NCBI GenBank assembly: GCA_049890295.1
Contig: JBMHBP010000018.1
Location: forward strand, 12,573 to 76,572
Length of the DNA: 64,000 nucleotides
Direction: 5' to 3'
DNA from: GCA-2862585 sp049890295
GTDB taxonomy: Bacteria; Bacteroidota; Bacteroidia; Flavobacteriales; UBA7312
Within the stretch, counting starts at the first letter, position 1. Every line of letters starts with the position of its first letter. The position numbers and the translations under genes are program-made. Positions 62,113 through 64,000 of this stretch are shown piece after piece. The notes below the pieces were generated by a model. It did no database searches. It saw nothing but the letters and a program-made list of their open reading frames with translations, and was not told where the DNA came from.

Positions 62113-63136
62113 ATCTCCAGTCGATAATAATATCCCAGTCAGCACGAACTTTAACTTCTTTTGTATAATATTCAATATTTTCGGCTTGTTGTCTCAGTTT
62201 AAGATTGCCCGTGTCCCACTGTCCATTCTCGTTATGGTCGTCTATGAGCCTTAAAGTATACGATCCTGGAACTAGGGAGTCCATTGAACTGCTAGTTTGA
62301 TTTGAAGAGTATATAATAGTATCATTAAGTAAAACCTGAGTGATTGAATTCTCGGGAACATTATTGATTATTAGCTTACCAAAGCCTGTTATAGAACTAT
62401 CCTGCTTCATGACAAAAATAGAGTCAACTTTTTTAGTTTCGTCAAAAATAAAAACGTTTAAGCTATCAACACTTGGTGAAACAAGCTTAGAGATAAAACC
62501 TACTCTTTCATTTGGAATACTAAACCAATAGTTATTGTCTAAATCTTCAATTGCAAACAAATAATAATTGTTAGAAGGAAGTGCTGAAAATTCAAAAGCG
62601 CCATTACTATTACTTTTTGATAAATAATCAGCTTTAGAATTAAATAACATACTATCCTCGCTGTTAGTAGAAAATAATTTTAATAATATATTACTTTCAT
62701 TTTGTTTAGAAATAGCATCTAAAACCTGACCTCTTATATATAATGTATCAAGTTTTGTTCCGGTTGAAAATTTATAGTTTAATTTTTCTAAAACATTTCC
62801 TTCATTAACGTCCTTAATATAATTGTTGAGACTTATTGAATAAGTAGTATTTTCTTTAAGTGTTTCTTCAAGTGTTAAAATGAGTTTATTTCTATTAACC
62901 TTACTATTTATGTTTGTATTTAACACAGGTGATATTAATAAATTCTGGGAAGGGTCTATACTTATTGCTTCATCGAATTCAAAAATAATGGTATTACTAT
63001 TAAACAAAACCGATGAGTTTTTTGGTGAAACACTAAGTAAAGCAGGAGGAGTAAGGTCCTTATCACCGCCACTCAAAGGCAAAATATTTGCACATCCAGC
63101 TAATACAATAAGACTAAAAAGCAATACGATTTTCAT
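62105..63136 (-). CDS. Lipoprotein with Ig-like (Big_5) domain
   Basis: 343 residues from ATG 63136. The lipobox LIVLAGC gives lipidated Cys14. After NILPLSGGDKDLTPP comes an Ig-like domain of the Big_5 type (PALLSVSPKNSSVLFNSNTIIFEFDEAI...TTYSISL), then several beta-rich modules with DLDNNYWFSIPNE and LRLIDDHNENGQWDTGNL, the latter like calcium-binding repeats. A widespread outer-membrane lipoprotein family of Bacteroidota with unknown role. The frame extends to 63172, but the signal fits the later ATG. Confidence 0.82.
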   Translation of the reverse strand: MKIVLLFSLIVLAGCANILPLSGGDKDLTPPALLSVSPKNSSVLFNSNTIIFEFDEAISIDPSQNLLISPVLNTNINSKVNRNKLILTLEETLKENTTYSISLNNYIKDVNEGNVLEKLNYKFSTGTKLDTLYIRGQVLDAISKQNESNILLKLFSTNSEDSMLFNSKADYLSKSNSNGAFEFSALPSNNYYLFAIEDLDNNYWFSIPNERVGFISKLVSPSVDSLNVFIFDETKKVDSIFVMKQDSSITGFGKLIINNVPENSITQVLLNDTIIYSSNQTSSSMDSLVPGSYTLRLIDDHNENGQWDTGNLKLRQQAENIEYYTKEVKVRADWDIIIDWRSK

Positions 63137-63214
63137 GGATATAAATATAGTGACATAAGCAAAAAACTTCACTTAAATTTTTGAAAATTATAAAAACAAT
63201 ACTTATATTTATAA

Positions 63215-63309
63215 ACTCTAAGATTCTCTGATTAGAGATTAATTAACCTTAACATTCTGATTAACAGTCTGTTTCGTAAATTTTTTAACCTTGAACTAGT
63301 TTAGAGATT
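63215..63309 (+). promoter_or_regulatory. Repeat-rich leader of the large secreted protein gene
   Basis: The 177-base region 63173-63349 contains CTCTAA (63216-63221) inverted as TTAGAG (63232-63237), and the 9-mer TTAGAGATT twice (63232-63240 and 63301-63309). TAAGATTCTCTG at 63219-63230 and TTAACCTTAAC at 63243-63253 are exact complements of words in the small RNAs near 12.1-12.35 kb. No clear TAnnTTTG box is present; the nearest is TATATTTA at 63205. Confidence 0.4.
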
Positions 63310-63349
63310 GATTAGAAAATTAACTATTTATTAACCAAAAACAAGTATT

Positions 63350-64000
63350 ATGAGTTTAAAAACTACAAAAAACTCTCGCTCATTTTATGGGCTGTTCTTG
63401 ATCTTATGTTTGTCGATGTTCTTTGTTGGAAACATTCAAGCTCAAGATGATGCATGTGACAACGTGACTATTGTTCTGACCGATTCCTATGGGGATGGAT
63501 GGAATGGTAATTCATTGACTGTTGGTGATAACGTCTACACTCAGGTTTTAGAGCCTGGTGCATATGAAGGTGAAACCTTTACTGGATGCGTAGATTTATC
63601 ATCATGTGTTTCCATTCAGTATAATGCTACTGGAACCTACGGATATGAAAATTCATGGACTGTCACTGTAGATGCTACAGGAGATACCTATTCTTCTGAT
63701 GCGTTAATTGGTACATGTGTAACAGCCTGTACTGATGAATTGGCTGATAATTACGACCCAAATGCTGATATTTCTGACAATACACTTTGTCAGTATTCAG
63801 TAGTACCGGGTTGTATGGATATGTCAGCATGTAATTATAGTCCAGATGCTGGACAAGATGATGGTTCATGTACATATGCAGATGCCGGTTTCGACTGTGA
63901 CGGTAACTGTTTAGAAGGTACATTAACGGCATTTTCTGTTGTTGAAGCAGGCACATGGGGTAATTATTCCCTCGTTACTTATGGTGGATATTGGGATTTA
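63350..64000 (+). CDS. Large secreted protein, N-terminal part (truncated by window end)
   Basis: 217 codons are visible from ATG 63350 and the frame is open at the edge. A signal peptide (about residues 1-37, ending VGNIQAQ) is followed by a beta domain beginning CDNVTIVLTDSYGDGWNGNSLTVG, and a repeat-like Cys/Asp-rich stretch GCMDMSACNYSPDAGQDDGSC and GFDCDGNC. Such modules occur in very long Flavobacteriales surface proteins exported by the T9SS, where Asp-rich loops bind calcium. The C-terminal sorting domain is beyond the window. Adhesin-like role inferred. Confidence 0.8.
   Translation, partial: MSLKTTKNSRSFYGLFLILCLSMFFVGNIQAQDDACDNVTIVLTDSYGDGWNGNSLTVGDNVYTQVLEPGAYEGETFTGCVDLSSCVSIQYNATGTYGYENSWTVTVDATGDTYSSDALIGTCVTACTDELADNYDPNADISDNTLCQYSVVPGCMDMSACNYSPDAGQDDGSCTYADAGFDCDGNCLEGTLTAFSVVEAGTWGNYSLVTYGGYWDL

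Noticed and set aside
63675..63956. Minus-strand frame rich in His, Tyr and Leu
   Set aside because: It is the antisense shadow of the Asp/Cys-rich secreted protein; composition is an artefact of GAT/TGT codons.
1..64000. CRISPR arrays, tRNA/rRNA genes, insertion sequences or prophage
   Set aside because: No spaced direct repeats of CRISPR type, no cloverleaf or rRNA stretches, and no transposase, integrase or phage structural proteins were seen.

Overview
The window is AT-rich chromosomal DNA of a marine member of the Bacteroidota, most likely order Flavobacteriales. Support: a GldH gliding lipoprotein, type IX secretion (T9SS) C-terminal sorting sequences, TonB-dependent and OMP-beta-barrel receptors, a complete SUF operon of flavobacterial layout, DUF2480 and DUF3050 genes, S46 dipeptidyl-peptidase, a proteorhodopsin with its Blh retinal-forming partner, and repeated promoter -7 boxes of the Bacteroidota form TAnnTTTG. 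I see no rRNA, tRNA, CRISPR array, insertion sequence or prophage gene. Genes are packed tightly; many same-strand neighbours overlap or abut, and most convergent pairs overlap at their stops.

Layout. 1-7.7 kb: partial sulfotransferase coupled to asd, a lamin-tail secreted protein, uvrC with a small Kunitz-like lipoprotein, gpsA and lysS. 7.7-12 kb: sugar-phosphate isomerase, lipB, a PolB-like 3'-5' exonuclease and a fused oligopeptide ABC ATPase. 12.06-12.39 kb: two tandem copies of what looks like a small structured non-coding RNA with its own promoter and terminator. 12.4-18.8 kb: a leftward run scoB-scoA-PBP1A-gldH-ricT-holB. 18.9-23 kb: pgk, cvpA, small proteins, a cyclophilin and pheS. 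23.2-27.2 kb: a nonulosonic (sialic-acid-like) acid operon neuA-neuB-neuC preceded by a FemAB/GNAT-like gene. 27.2-29 kb: umuDC.

29.1-30.9 kb: proteorhodopsin and blh, separated by a strong terminator hairpin. 30.9-34.1 kb: thioredoxin-like protein, a Fur/Zur-family regulator, and a divergent TonB receptor plus metal-ligand-rich lipoprotein whose promoter is covered by a perfect 8-3-8 inverted repeat; together they look like a zinc-responsive uptake unit. 34.1-37 kb: OMP beta-barrel receptor and CBS protein. 37.1-41 kb: a kynurenine-branch tryptophan catabolic cluster (semialdehyde dehydrogenase, SDR, 3-hydroxyanthranilate dioxygenase, ACMS decarboxylase). 41-45.5 kb: a PurF-like amidotransferase and S46 peptidase. 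45.7-45.9 kb: remnant of a T9SS-secreted protein. 45.9-53.1 kb: SUF operon with DUF2480 and DUF3050 genes at its end. 53.1-57.8 kb: thiL, a helical-repeat protein, a T9SS cargo protein, Xaa-Pro aminopeptidase. 57.9-63.2 kb: sdhCAB, a nitrilase-family amidase and an Ig-like lipoprotein. 63.35 kb to the edge: start of a large secreted protein.

Together the genes suggest a protein- and peptide-consuming, light-supplemented marine heterotroph: peptidases, peptide transport, tryptophan breakdown, ketoacid CoA transferase and succinate dehydrogenase feed respiration, while a green-tuned proton-pumping rhodopsin adds light energy. The least explained elements are the tandem small-RNA repeat, the Kunitz-like lipoprotein, and the putative Zur-controlled receptor/lipoprotein pair.
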